NCBI GenBank assembly: GCA_013368315.1
Contig: JAACJM010000057.1
Coordinates: 351,365-415,364, forward strand
Length of the DNA: 64,000 bases
Direction: 5' to 3'
From: Tetrapyrgos nigripes
Lineage: Eukaryota; Basidiomycota; Agaricomycetes; Agaricales; Campanellaceae
Below are positions 11,294 through 22,661 of this stretch, piece after piece. Both the position numbers and the translations under genes were made by a program. The notes under the pieces were generated by a model, which was not told where the DNA came from, made no database searches, and saw nothing but the letters and a program-made list of their open reading frames with translations. Numbering within the stretch: position 1 is the stretch's first letter; each line of letters opens with the position of its first letter.

Positions 11294-12478
11294 ATGTCAG
11301 CAAAGACTGTGGCCTTGACAGGCAATGCCTTTATCACGACGGCGGCGACGGGAACTAGCGAGCTTATCAACAGCAATGGTTTGGCCAACTGGAACAACGC
11401 GAACACCATCACCAGCGTGTACTTCCGTATGGCATCTGCCGGCTCGGTGACGGTCGGGCTGAATGCGTACCTTGCCGGCAGCAACAACAGCACCGTCAGA
11501 GTCACCATCAACGGAACCGCGTTCACGGTCCAACTCGCTGGCACGACCCCCAAAACCTATCCCGTCGGCACTGTCAATGTGACCACTCCCGGCTATGTGA
11601 AGGTGGACCTGCAGGGCATGACCAAGGACGGGGGCTTCTTCGGCGACGTATCTGGCTTGAGCGTGACCACGACCTCTGCACTCAACTTCGCCAACATCCC
11701 GGCAGACTACTATTGGTCACGCCGTGGCCCATCGGTCCATATGAATTACACCACACCAGCCAACACCGAGTACTTCTACACTGAAGTGACCGTTCCCGTG
11801 GGCCAGGATGCTGTCGGTTCGTACTTCATGGTTACGGGCTTTGACGGTGGCTATTCTGGCATCCAGGTCAAAGAAAATGAGCGCTGGATTCTCTTCTCTG
11901 TCTGGGATGCAGACAATGGCCAGAAGACCACGCTCGTGAGCAAGGGCAACGGAGTCGTTGACAACTCCTTTGGTGGGGAAGGCACTGGGGGGCAGTCATA
12001 CCTAGTGTTCAACTGGGTGGCCGGCAACACTTACAAGTTCATCACGCGCATTCGTCCGGACACCGCTACAGGTAGCACTCTCTACTCGGCTTGGTTCTTC
12101 GCGCCAGAGTCGAACGCTTGGCGCTACCTTGCCACCTGGAAGCGTCCTTCCACCAACACCTATCAGTCTGGCAACCATTCTTTCCTGGAGAATTTCATCG
12201 ACACCAATGGGTATGCCGGCCGCCGCGTGCAGTACGGTAACCAGTGGGCGCGCAACGTCAACGGCACCTGGTCCGAGGTCACTGCAGGTCACTTCACCGG
12301 TGACGCCACCGCGACCAATGCGCAGCGCATGGATTATGCGGGTGGCTTGGAAAATGGACGCTTCTACCTCCGCAATGGTGGCTTCTTCGCTGACTATGTG
12401 CCACTCAACCAGAACTTCACCCGCCCAGCTACTGGCCAGCAGCCGACGATCAATGTGGACACACTCCCGACCCAGTGA
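11294..12478 (+). CDS. DUF5077/DUF3472-like protein, intronless, candidate horizontal acquisition
   Basis: A single uninterrupted frame of 394 codons. Every other long gene around it has many introns. The N-terminal ~140 residues form a beta-rich module (VALTGNAFITTAATGTSE, NWNNANTITSVYFRMASAG) like DUF5077. The rest (ADYYWSRRGPSVHMNYTTP, TEVTVPVGQDAVGSYFMVTG, FDGGYSGIQVKENERWILFS, then SYLVFNWVAGNTYKF) resembles DUF3472, a family known mainly from bacteria and often secreted by polysaccharide-degrading species. I see no signal peptide, and the biochemical role is unknown. Third codon positions look richer in G and C than in neighbouring genes, and Asn, Thr and Gly are abundant. The family call rests on recognised sequence style, not on a search, so it is moderately sure. 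The gene itself is clear. Confidence 0.75.
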   Translation: MSAKTVALTGNAFITTAATGTSELINSNGLANWNNANTITSVYFRMASAGSVTVGLNAYLAGSNNSTVRVTINGTAFTVQLAGTTPKTYPVGTVNVTTPGYVKVDLQGMTKDGGFFGDVSGLSVTTTSALNFANIPADYYWSRRGPSVHMNYTTPANTEYFYTEVTVPVGQDAVGSYFMVTGFDGGYSGIQVKENERWILFSVWDADNGQKTTLVSKGNGVVDNSFGGEGTGGQSYLVFNWVAGNTYKFITRIRPDTATGSTLYSAWFFAPESNAWRYLATWKRPSTNTYQSGNHSFLENFIDTNGYAGRRVQYGNQWARNVNGTWSEVTAGHFTGDATATNAQRMDYAGGLENGRFYLRNGGFFADYVPLNQNFTRPATGQQPTINVDTLPTQ

Positions 12479-12714
12479 AGCGACAATACCAGGGACTGCT
12501 CGAGGTCTGCGACGATGGTACGCATTGCTCTCTCCATACTCTCAGGCAACTCATAGCTTCTGCACACATCCCATTGTAGAAATACGAAAAAGGGGTTTGA
12601 AAGAACGTTTGACCTCGTATGGTACCTGAGGCAAACGAGTACTTAGTGCCGTATTTATACTCTGTAAAATAGCTAAAATTACCTGAAAATAACCCAAATG
12701 ACCCCGTTATACCC

Positions 12715-13715
12715 CTATTGTGAAGTCTGCCTTGGCCGTTTTTCTATGTTCGCGTCAGTCATCATTGTGACGATACCCTCTGTCGCAGTGAATAGCCCTG
12801 GAAAACAAGGCAAAGAATACGGCAACATAGGTTCAGCCATGAGAGGAAGGCGAAAATCCAGCAAGCAAGTAACCATGAACACCAGGAGCACCAGTATTTG
12901 CAAAACGGGCACTCTTGATGGATGCGGCGATCCCTCAGGCACCACTTGGTGGTGCTCATCCTGGTACCTGGACGAACCGGAAAAAAAAATCAAAGGTAAC
13001 AAGCAAAGAACAGTGACAAGCAACAACGAAAAGAAGAAGAAAAAGGTTGGAAATCAGAACCAGCACCAAGGAGCCAAATCAATGAGACATACTAACCTTC
13101 ACCTTCGTCGTCCTAAACATCTTCGTTAGTAGCTTCGTTCCTGTGCCCGTGATGTTTGTGCTAGAAGCTGAAGCTCTACCTAAAGCCATTCCTAGCGTCG
13201 ACGTAGACGACAACGGCAAAGGTTGATTACTCCCAGGAACGACGCGTCGCCGACGTCGACCGAATCCGAATCCTCCAGCGTTTGGCAAATTCTCTGACTC
13301 GTATTTGAATTGGGGGGATGGCCTTTATACGCATACACATATTACACGGGTGTTGGGGACAGAGGAAAGGAGACAAAGAGTTTCATCAGCTAGGTCCTGG
13401 AAACACCATAGGTGGAGGTGACTCACCCATAAATACCCTCCTAATCTCCTTACACCTCCTTTTATGCTTATTCCAAAACCCGTAAGGCGGCGTTTGTATA
13501 CGAGATAAGAGTGCCTCGACAAATGAGCTGTCGGATGCGGGTGATGTCTTTGTCAACGTAGAGGTCGCAGTCGACACCCAGTCTTGTTGGTGTAATTATA
13601 AGTGTTAGTACTAGGAAAAATGCAGGAAACGCGTCAGAACACAAAGGAAGACCATAGAAACAGGACGTACCTCCAAAAACTTGTTCACCATCATCATATA
13701 GCTTGATTTTGGTGT
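12715..13715 (-). CDS. Tentative unassigned gene with basic and transmembrane segments
   Basis: I do not recognise this gene. Four candidate exons on the minus strand (13671-13715, 13427-13582, 13097-13293, 12715-12960) join in consistent phase with GT-AG borders, and the 5' end was not found. The joined product has an exon reading YDDGEQVFG then DWVSTATSTLTKTSPASDSS, then an aromatic/basic part (TPPYGFWNKHKRRCKEIRR). Next comes a Gly/Phe/Arg stretch (GGFGFGRRRRRVVPGSN), and last a single hydrophobic helix (VPVLQILVLLVFMVTCLLDF). The last exon could instead terminate after three codons if an upstream AG is used. No function can be assigned. It might be a real but poorly conserved gene, or a chance assembly of frames. 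Confidence 0.3.
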
Positions 13716-14695
13716 CTCAGTCGAGGTTTTTTGTGCGTGGGGCCTATTGACGGCGTCTTTGTGCAGTTGTTAGAAACTGCACAGAGGAAACGCAGCCCAA
13801 GGACATATTATCATTGTTAGGGGAGGATGTTCTTTTTGTTTGTATGTATCTACTCGATGTTCGCTACTTTCTCTCAAACGCGGTTAAGCGGTCAACCTAA
13901 CTAGGTCCTGAAGTTACCCGTTGTCTCATGTATTTCATACTCGTATGGTCTACGGATCAAGAAGTCACCTATGTGTCGCGTATGGGGCTGCTGGCCATCG
14001 ATCTCACTTGGAATGATGCGAGTTGTAACAGAAGTTCGAGAGAGATAGCTCAGTCAGAGTGCAAGGTGTCTTTTCTGGAAAAATCCTGACAGTCTCGCTG
14101 TGTCACTGCCCGGAACATATCCTCGCGATATCTACGCGTCTATTTCAACTTTCAAGTCCGTCCCCTCGAAAATTTGAGGATCATTTACCTAAAACCCTGA
14201 AACGCGAGCAGACGCGGGCCCTTTGATCCCCTTGGCTATAGCTTCCTAATTTTCCGCCTTCCTTGCTATGTATAAGCACCCTTGCGCAGTTCTTGCAAAT
14301 CATGAGACGCATCCATCTTTCCTTCGCGTATGCTTTCTCAACAGTCCAGTTGTAGCCCAGTGATCGTTTTTAAGTGCAAAGTCATGTTGAAGTGGATTTG
14401 TGGACGAACCCAAGTAGATTGAAAACCCAAACTGACTTCATATTTCTAACTCGACTCCTCTCTCAAGCCTTCTAGCGTCTTCTTGTGCTCTTAATCAGAC
14501 ATCAGTGAATCGTAAATCAGCTCAGTCCTTTTTATCGGTCGGACCATCGCCCGGACCACCTAAGCGACTTCATTTTGCGGGGAGCCGAGGTGCGGGGAAC
14601 CATAAATTGGACCGCTTTTGCGGTATTCTCTTGCCATTCTCTCCCCATCCCTCTGTCCTCCTTTCCCCCCTTCTCATCGCTGCACACGTTGCCTT
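13716..14695. other. Intergenic region with a TATA-like element upstream of glycerol kinase
   Basis: About 1 kb without a recognised coding sequence. TATAAG occurs at 14271-14276 (context CTATGTATAAGCACC), 420 bp upstream of the glycerol kinase ATG. If used, it implies a long leader, possibly with a 5'-UTR intron. A CCCGGACCACC segment and a pyrimidine-rich run (14636-14680) lie just before the gene. Confidence 0.35.
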
Positions 14696-16852
14696 ATGGT
14701 CCCTCCAATCAAGCTCGAAGGCGAATTTGTTGGCTCACTGGACTGTGGTACCACGTACGTCTTCTATTCGTTTATTTCCCAATGTTATCTCACGTCTATC
14801 TCTACATATCATATCCTGTTTGCAGATCTGTCCGTTTCATTCTCTTTGATAGATATGCCAACATAGTTGCGCAACATCAACTTGAGTTTCACCAGCACTA
14901 CCCCAAACCCAGGTAAGCTTGGGATTACCTCTGTTCTTTGCGTACTTTGGTCTCACCGCACCTTCGCTTACGTTGTTTTACGTTGTTTTACTTCCGATGT
15001 AGCTGGCATGAACAAGACCCCGACGAGATTCTTTCTGTCGTGCACGCCTGTATTGATGCTGCGGTCGAGTCCTTGCAGCTACTTGGTTGGTCAAAGAACA
15101 GCATCAAAGTAATCGGTGAGCTTCCGCCTCGTTAACAAAATTTCTTCACGACGCTTACACCATCCCCTTCAAGGCATCACTAATCAGCGCGAGACCACTT
15201 TTGCGTGGAGTAGGACGACCGGGAAATCTCTGTGCAATGCTATTGTTTGGAATGATTCTCGCAACAAGAATATTGTCGCTCAGTACGAACGTAAACTCAA
15301 GGAAGAGGGTCTCGAGGTAGAACCAGGTGTGTGGAAGAAGGGTGATGATGCTGTGGAAGCTCTGCGAGCTCTGTAAGTATTGGTCTGATTTTCCAATGCA
15401 CGCGTCTAATCCCGTTCTGGTAGCACTGGTCTTCCGCTGTCAACTTACTTCTCAGCTATGAAGCTTCGCTGGATGATCAACCATATACCAGAGGTTTATA
15501 AAGCGCATCAGCTAGATGATCTTTGTTTTGGAACCTTGGATTCATGGCTTGTCTACGTTAGTCGTCCCGATCGCGCTGTCTTAAATGATGATGGACTGAC
15601 TTTGCTTTTTGCACGCAGAACCTCGTTGGCGTAAAACAAGGCTTGCATATTTGTGAAGTCAGCAATGCATCTCGTACTCTTCTCATGAATAGTGCTACCC
15701 TGAACTGGGAGCCTTGCCTTCTTCAATTCTTTGGACTTCGAGAATCCGTGTTACCAAAAATCGTCTCGACCTCTGAGGTTTATGGTTACATTGCTTCCGG
15801 TACTCTTGCAGGAGTGCCTATTGGAGGACTTGTTGGTGATCAGCAAGCCGCCTTAATTGGGAACAAGTGCCTGAAGCAAGGATCTGCAAAGTGTACTTTC
15901 GGTACTGGTGCGTTCTTATTGTTCTGCACCGGTGAGCAGCAGGTGAAGAGCAGTCACGGCTTGTTGAGTACCGTGAGTCTTTATTCGCTGGTCAACGAAC
16001 CACTGTACTGATGCTGTTCACCTTCAGGTTGCCTTCCAACCCGGTCCTCAGTCAAAGCCAGTGTATGCCCTTGAAGGAAGTAGTGCGTGTCTTCTTCTCG
16101 TACTCAGTCATGATTTCTCATTGAAAACCACAGTTGGAAGTGCCGGCAGCGCAATTACCTGGTTGAAAGATTCGATGAACTTTATTTCCAATCCAGCAGA
16201 AGTCAACGATCTCGCTGCTCAAGAGTCTACCAGTGGTGGTGTCTACTTTGTGACCGCGTTCTCTGGTCTGCTTGCTCCTTACTGGGACTCCAGTGCCGCT
16301 GGATTGATGATAGGTAATTCCTTTCACATTATGTCAATCTGAAGCAGCTGAGAATATGATTATAGGTATCTCGCAATACACCAATCGCTCGCACATCGCT
16401 CGTGCAACCCTTGAAGCCAACGCTTTCCAGACTCGCGCTATTATCGAGAGCATGAAGCTTGACTCTGGCACAGATCTCAATGAACTCAAGGTTGACGGCG
16501 GCATGACCAACGGTGGCCTGGCAATGAGCATCCTCAGTGATTTGGGCGGGTTTGACGTCGTCCGGCCTGAGATGAGAGAGTGAGTGTTTCCCCCTTGTGA
16601 AAAATTCTCAGCGTTAATAAGGTCGCGGTTAGATCCACTGCATTAGGTTCTGCTCTTCTTGCTGGAAACGCTATTGGTCTTTTCGGTTGGGACCTCACCA
16701 AACCAGAAACCATTGCGGAAGTGAATGGTCGTGGTGTCAAGGTCTTTTCTCCCACACTTGACGCGAGTGCACGAGAGAAGAAGTGGACGAAATGGCAGAG
16801 TGCCGTGCAGAGATGTCGAGGCTGGGAAGTTGGTGTTGCAGACTCGGAGTAA
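14696..16852 (+). CDS. GUT1: Glycerol kinase
   Basis: Ten exons (14696-14754, 14826-14912, 15003-15115, 15174-15372, 15424-15556, 15619-15972, 16028-16082, 16134-16313, 16366-16579, 16633-16852) give exactly 538 codons, 537 residues. This FGGY-family kinase phosphorylates glycerol with ATP to glycerol-3-phosphate, the entry step of glycerol use. Diagnostic blocks are [17 protein letters not shown] (phosphate 1 loop), [56 protein letters not shown], the adenosine site [20 protein letters not shown], and [11 protein letters not shown]. The ITNQRET and WNDSR motifs distinguish glycerol kinase from xylulokinase. The intron at 16083 is placed so that [15 protein letters not shown] is restored. No N-terminal targeting signal is visible. 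Confidence 0.96.
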
Positions 16853-17327
16853 TCTGCAAAACCAAAGAGGAGGCTTGAAGCATTTTTCGCGGACAAGCGG
16901 CTACGAATATCAGTGATGACCCGGATGTCGTAGTTCTTTTTTCTTCCTTTTTATTGGGACTTTGGGTGACATTACTTCTGGTGTATTTTTATGTACATGT
17001 ATTTTAGAGGACCCACGGTAGATTCTGAGCTAATATATTGGTAATAAATTTTGAATTACGATACAAGTGCTCGTTTGTGGTCCTTCTATCCGCCACAAAC
17101 ATGTCCCCAAGGTTCCACATGTAGTGAGTTCTATACTACTTATGTCCTCTGCACTTTAGCCTGTCGAACTCCACTTGGTTACCCTGCAGGCTGTTGGCAG
17201 GCTGCCTCTGACGTCACGCGTAGTACTCTCCACGTGTCGAGGCCTGGCCACTTAAAGTCACCACCATAATTTAGCCGTCGTCTTGCTCCCTACCTTTTTC
17301 TTTCCCGTATACGTGCTGATCGAGACG
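16853..17327. other. Intergenic between glycerol kinase and phospholipase C
   Basis: 475 bp holding the 3' flank of the glycerol kinase gene (AT-rich around 17020-17060) and the promoter of the phospholipase C gene. No coding sequence was recognised. Confidence 0.4.
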
Positions 17328-20300
17328 ATGGCATCTAATCAGCCTGAGCAGCCCCATATTATTCATTCCTCCGGCGCAAGCCGCCAGAACTTCACCACAG
17401 GCGATATATCAGTGTCTCCTGATGTCGAGAAATGGATACCTATGGACATTGTGTCCGACAAGAAAACGAAGCAAGCCAATGTTCGTATAGATGCGGATAA
17501 TGGGCAAGTCTTATACGAATCCAAGAAGAAAGGCATGGCCGTCAGTGCGTACACCATTGATATTCGGAAGGTTTCCTCTCATATAAACACCATGAGCTAG
17601 TTCCTTTGGAGTGCGTCAAAGAAATCCGCCTGGGCTCCGATGCTAGCTATTACCGTCGACAATTTAATAAGCCTACAGATCTCGAGTCCCGGTGGATAAC
17701 CCTCATCTTCATTCTTGACGGAGAATACAAGGCAAAACACTTTGTGACGCCGGACAACAAAGCTTTTGAGCTATGGAAGACGGCGCTTCAGAAGTTGTAT
17801 ACGATCCGTCAAGGTCTCATGAACGGTCCTGTCAGCGGTGAAGTGAGAGATATGATATGGGAAAAACAATATTGGAAAAGAGCAGATCTTAATGGAGATC
17901 AGAAATTGCAATTCGAGGACGTAGAAAGTCTGTGCACGCGTCTGAATCTTCGTTTCACCAAAGAGGAATTGAAGAAGTTGTTTGAGGTTTGCTTTACCAC
18001 TTTCATTCCCCGCGTCATGCATTTTGAGAGCTTTGCAGGAAGCGGACACTCATAAACGAGGTCATCTGGATTACGAAGACTACCGGAAATTGATCAAATC
18101 GATAAAACGACAACCTGAAGTCGAGTCTATCTATCGCAAAGTAGCAGGAGATGGGGCAAAAAACATTGCTTACGCTGTGTTCGAGAAATTTATGCGGGAT
18201 TCGCAGGAGGTAACGCGGCTTTGACTTCAATCTACGAAAATACTGAATCGCCTGTTTTACTGGGCAGTCCAAACTTTCTGCTGAAGATCTGAAGACTCTA
18301 TTCTCGAAGCATGCCGATGTAGGCCAAGAGCCAGACGCTGCAATGTCAGAGGATGCCTTCGCATCTTTTCTCCGCTCTCAAGACAATTCAGCCTTCCCTG
18401 AACAAAATCATCCTATCAAACATGACATGACTCGACCAATTTCCGAATATTTCATATGCAGTATGTCTGGTCGATTTTCAGGCCAAATAAGCACTCGCTA
18501 ACCCGCCTTGTTAACAGGTTCACACAATACGTATCTTATTGGGCACCAGTTGGTAAGATTCTTTTGTTGTATGTCGCCGCGTCACTGATGCTTCTTGAAG
18601 GTAGGCGTGTCTACCATCGAAGGCTACATTCGGGCTCTGCTTCATAGTTGTCGGACAGTGGAATGTAAGTAATTTCTTGCCATTCTCTTCCCTTTGGCTC
18701 AATTATCGCTCACAGTGGATATTTACGACGGGGACAATGGCGAACCCATGGTCTATCATGGAAAGACGCTGGTGTCAAAAGTCTCTGTTAGAGATATCTG
18801 CGAAGCAATCGCGAAATATGCCTTCGTCACCTCTCCTTATCCCATTATGATATCGGCAGAGATCCATTGTGGACTCAAACAACAAGATGTTCTAGTCGAC
18901 ATTATGCACAAGGCAAACAATTTCCCTAGAATATTTTGATTTGTACTGACGATTTTCAGGCCTTTGGGAGTGCCCTGATTAGCGCACCAGTGGAAGGAAG
19001 ACCAAGAATTAAAAAATTGCCGAGTCCCGAGGACCTCAAAGGCAAAATCCTCCTGAAGGTAAGTTGTCAGTTACATGTCTGAGCACCGTTCCAGCTATAT
19101 CTTTTATATCTAGGCCAAAAATCTACACGTATCCGCCCAACTTGAGCAGCTCAGAGCTCAGAATGAAGCCAAAGCCAAGGAACAGCTAGAGGCAGAATCT
19201 TCAACGTCGTCATCCTCATCCTCTGACCATTCCATCAGGTCTGAACTGACCTCGATCAAAGACAAGTTGCGGAAGAAGGTGAAACCCAAATCCAGCAAGC
19301 CAAAACGAACAATGTCATTTGGTCTGGCTTCTCTTTTAGTTTATACTGTCGGCGTCAAGTGTCATGGCATCCAGGCCGTACAATACGCTCCAGAGCAAAT
19401 TTTCTCGCTTTCCGAGAACTCTGCCAACAGAATGATCAAAACCCAAATGAATGACCTTATCAAGCACACCCAGACGCATATGGTCAGGATATATCCCAAA
19501 GGCACTCGAGTAAACTCGTCGAACTACGAGCCGCACCTTTATTGGGCTGCAGGTGCTCAAATTGTTGCGATCAATTGGCAAACTTTTGGTATGTGCCGAG
19601 GACCATACTTGGATCATACTGCCCTCTAATCTGCTTCACCAGACTTGGGCTACATGATCAATTATGCAATGTTCCAGCGCAACGGACGCTCTGGCATTGT
19701 TCTGAAACCGAAAGCTTTGAGACCTGAGGGAGCGGAACTGCTCAATAAGCAGTCGAAGCATTTCTTGGATTTGACCGTGAGTCTCGTCACTCCATCTGCT
19801 ACCGCTCTACTTAATGTAGATTCAGATAATCTCAGCTCAACAACTTCCGTTACCGCGAAGTAAGATCGGCGAGGAGGTGGTTGACAAGTCCATCATGGAT
19901 CCATTTGTTGAGGTTTCTCTCCACATCCCTACTTGGACGAATTCTCCTTTCATTCATAATCAATCTGCTCAAGAAGATGGAGTGCTGTACTCGCCGGCTG
20001 AGAAAGCCACAGCTTCTTCAGCATCTTCCGCCCAAGTTGTGTCTTTCAGGACAGGCGCCGTGAGGAACAATGGATTCAATCCAGTTTGGCAGGAGGAGCT
20101 TTGCCTTCCGTTTGACTGTCTTGGAGAGATGCAGGATTTGATTTTCGTCAAATTTACTGTGAGGCAGGAGAAAGCTGACGACGATGACGAGCCTTTGGCG
20201 GTTTATTGTGCTCCCCTCGGTGCTTTGGAACATGGTACCTTCAGTCTCATGTTGCTGGTAATGGCTCACACGCTGACATCGCTTTAACAGGCTTCCGCTA

Positions 20301-20382
20301 CCTGCCTCTGCACGATTCTCAGTTGTCGCAGTACCCTTTCTCCACCCTTTTTGTTGAGATTAAGATTCGGGACGTTGAGTAA
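17328..20382 (+). CDS. PLC1: Phosphoinositide-specific phospholipase C, delta-like
   Basis: A multi-exon gene with a full PLC-delta layout. An N-terminal PH-like region (KWIPMDIVSDKKTKQANVRI, ECVKEIRLGSDASYYRRQF) is followed by EF-hands (RADLNGDQKLQFEDV and EADTHKRGHLDYEDY). The catalytic X box has SSHNTYLIGHQL with the first catalytic His, ELDIYDGDNGEP, VYHGKTLVSKVSV, and YPIMISAEIHCGLKQQ with the second. A basic Ser-rich linker precedes the Y box (YAPEQIFSLSENSANRM, HMVRIYPKGTRVNSSNYEP, WAAGAQIVAINWQTFDLGYM). A C2 domain is last (DPFVEVSLHI, NNGFNPVWQEELCLPF). It cleaves PtdIns(4,5)P2 to IP3 and diacylglycerol. The X box has Tyr where ELDxWDG is usual. An in-frame ATG also exists at 17283. 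Confidence 0.95.
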
Positions 20383-20608
20383 ACTGGGAAGGGAGTGGTG
20401 TATGACTAATTTACTGGAAGAGGGAACTCGGAATGAACAACTACGTGTAGATCTATTTACAGTATGGACTTTATCCTCAATCTACTGCAATTGGATACAA
20501 TTTCTGCTCTTTACATGTTCCTCCAGCGACTAACGCGCGACTGAACACGACCTAAGTAATAGCCGAAGTCTCACGACTACACAGACGCGCTCTTTGCACT
20601 TGACGGTC

Positions 20609-22429
20609 ATGTCCACATTCCTCGACCTCGGATTCGATATCGTATACCTCACTCTTACTTACCTGCGACACGATGATGGGTCTATGTCGGATGTCATCGC
20701 TATGTCCGAGTCGTCAAAGCAATTGAGGACCTTCTGTCTACCGTTCATGTTTCGTGATGTTTTATGGCCTAGAAAATCAATGAGAGGATTCTACCCAGAT
20801 ACACTGTGGCCTTATATCAAGTGAGTAAGCCTTAGATCCTCTGCTTCTCCAACTGCATGACATTCCAGACGGTTATTCTTCCGTTTGCTTACTGAGAGCA
20901 AATACGCTCGTGGACCCAATCCAATATACGTCCCTCGACAGGACCCAAATTTTGGACTGGATATCCTCACTGAGATTCTACCCAACCTACCGAATTTAAC
21001 AGCTTTCGTTTACACTGGCAACCTCGCGCCTACGCCCAGTTTTGTAAACTGTTTAGCAAGGACAACATCCCTAAATTCCCTCGAATTATCCACGTCCTTT
21101 CTGACCCGAAAGGCCGAACCTTCTCTTTTCAGTACCTTTACGGGTCTTGGTCTTCGCCAATTGACTATTATTCCCCTGATCAAGTCACCCTCTACAGCGC
21201 GCCTGAAGATACTCTTTCCTTCGTCCTTCACTGTGTCTCCAATCTCATCATCTCTTGTAGCTCTACCCTGGAAATCTTAGACCTCCCAGGAGACTACTGT
21301 CCTCTCTCAGCTCTCTCCGATCCCTCTACTACATTTCCGTCATTGAGGAAATTCGTCCTTCGAGGCTACCCCCCTCTAAACGCCCATCAGTATCCAATCT
21401 GGAAAGTGGTATCATCCATGCCTAGACTTTCCATCCTGGAAATTTCATGTAGACTGCGTGTCGTAGGAGCTTCTCCACAACGATACACGTTAATGCCCGA
21501 GGACGCTCTACCCCCTCCTGGATCGTCGTATCTCTTTCCTTCAGAATTGGATACCTTGACGATATCTAATCCATCTTTGTCGGATAAGATATTCAGAAGG
21601 TTACCCCATTCTCTGAGAATTCTTTTTCTGGATTTCATTCCTGATTGGGAGAACATGCTTTCTAGTGGAGATGCGTTAGCTTATCATCGGCCGTCGGAAA
21701 TTGCGAAGATGCTGAGTGTGGTGGAAGGGGAGTTTAGGGCTATACGACTGGGAGCAGGAAGAGGAGCGGAAGCAGTCTCAGCGCAGTTCTCAGATATCCG
21801 ACATTTGTGTATCAAGATGGGTTGGTGTGTCACACCGGAACTTATGGGATTGGTGTGCAAACTGTTTCCTGGGCTGCAGACGCTGGTGTTTGAAGGAATA
21901 CGTTATGTCAATCGTGGAGAGTCGCCAGAATCGGATATGGTGTGTTCGCAGTCTCTGTCAATGTTTTTTTTTCCTGATTTGTGGATTTTTTGATTTCATG
22001 TTATAGGACGCCTTGATAAACCATCTCACCCATCTAAAACATCTCAACACTCTCAAGCTCGCAGTAGAACTGAGCGAGGATCCGTATCATTACACTATCG
22101 AACAAGATAGACGTAGACGTAAAGTAGGCTCTCTAGGCGAATCGATGCAGAAGTGGTCCAACAAGTTGGCGGAGGGCATTCCTAGTCTGCGGGAGGTGGC
22201 TTTTGAAACACGTCCGCATACAGGAAGGGGACTTGGACCTCGTGCGTTGGTGGGAAAGGCAAAGTGGGTTTGGTTTGTGTTGGATCGGCAGCAAGGGCGA
22301 CAGCTACAAGAAGAGAATAGAGACTCGAAGGAAAGTGCGCGTACGATGAGACGTATAAGAGAACCCGTGGATTGGGAGTTGGCAGACGTTATCAGGGGAA
22401 GGTCGAGACTGTTTACAACAACGGAATAA
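20609..22429 (+). CDS. F-box/LRR-like protein (basidiomycete family), function unknown
   Basis: Exon 1 (20609-20820) joins exon 2 at 20869, and a later intron ends at 22006. The N-terminus (DLGFDIVYLTLTYLRHDDGS, then LRTFCLPFMFRDVLW) resembles the degenerate F-box-like opening of many mushroom proteins. Leucine-rich segments follow (ILTEILPNLPNLTAFVYTGN, TLEILDLPGDYCPLSAL, HSLRILFLDFIPDW, ELMGLVCKLFPGLQTLVFEG). Near 21132-21184 the frame changes. A 53-nt GT-AG intron there gives a continuous product, so no frameshift has to be assumed. Such proteins are presumed substrate adaptors of SCF ubiquitin ligases, but the F-box here is weak. The ATG at 20594 is an equally possible start. The C-terminus is charged (RTMRRIREPVDWELADVIRG). 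Confidence 0.65.
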
Positions 22430-22661
22430 GTACAAAATTTATTGCTATGGAGCTCTTCGAGCATGCGTCGAGTCTGAACGTCTTTGTGATGATTAGTGGA
22501 TATCGGCCGGATGTTTGAAGTGGCTAATGCCGCCTTGTCAGCGCTGAAAATGAAAAGCAGTGTCTCCGTGGTAAGATCGCGGAAGCGGTGAAGGGTCTCC
22601 AAGTACCCTTTCTCTTCATATTTATCCTTCATTTTCGCTCCAGTTTCTGGCCAACCAGACC

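Noticed and set aside
21132..21184. Apparent frameshift in the F-box/LRR-like gene
   Set aside because: A 53-nt GT-AG intron of normal size restores the frame, so no lesion needs to be assumed.
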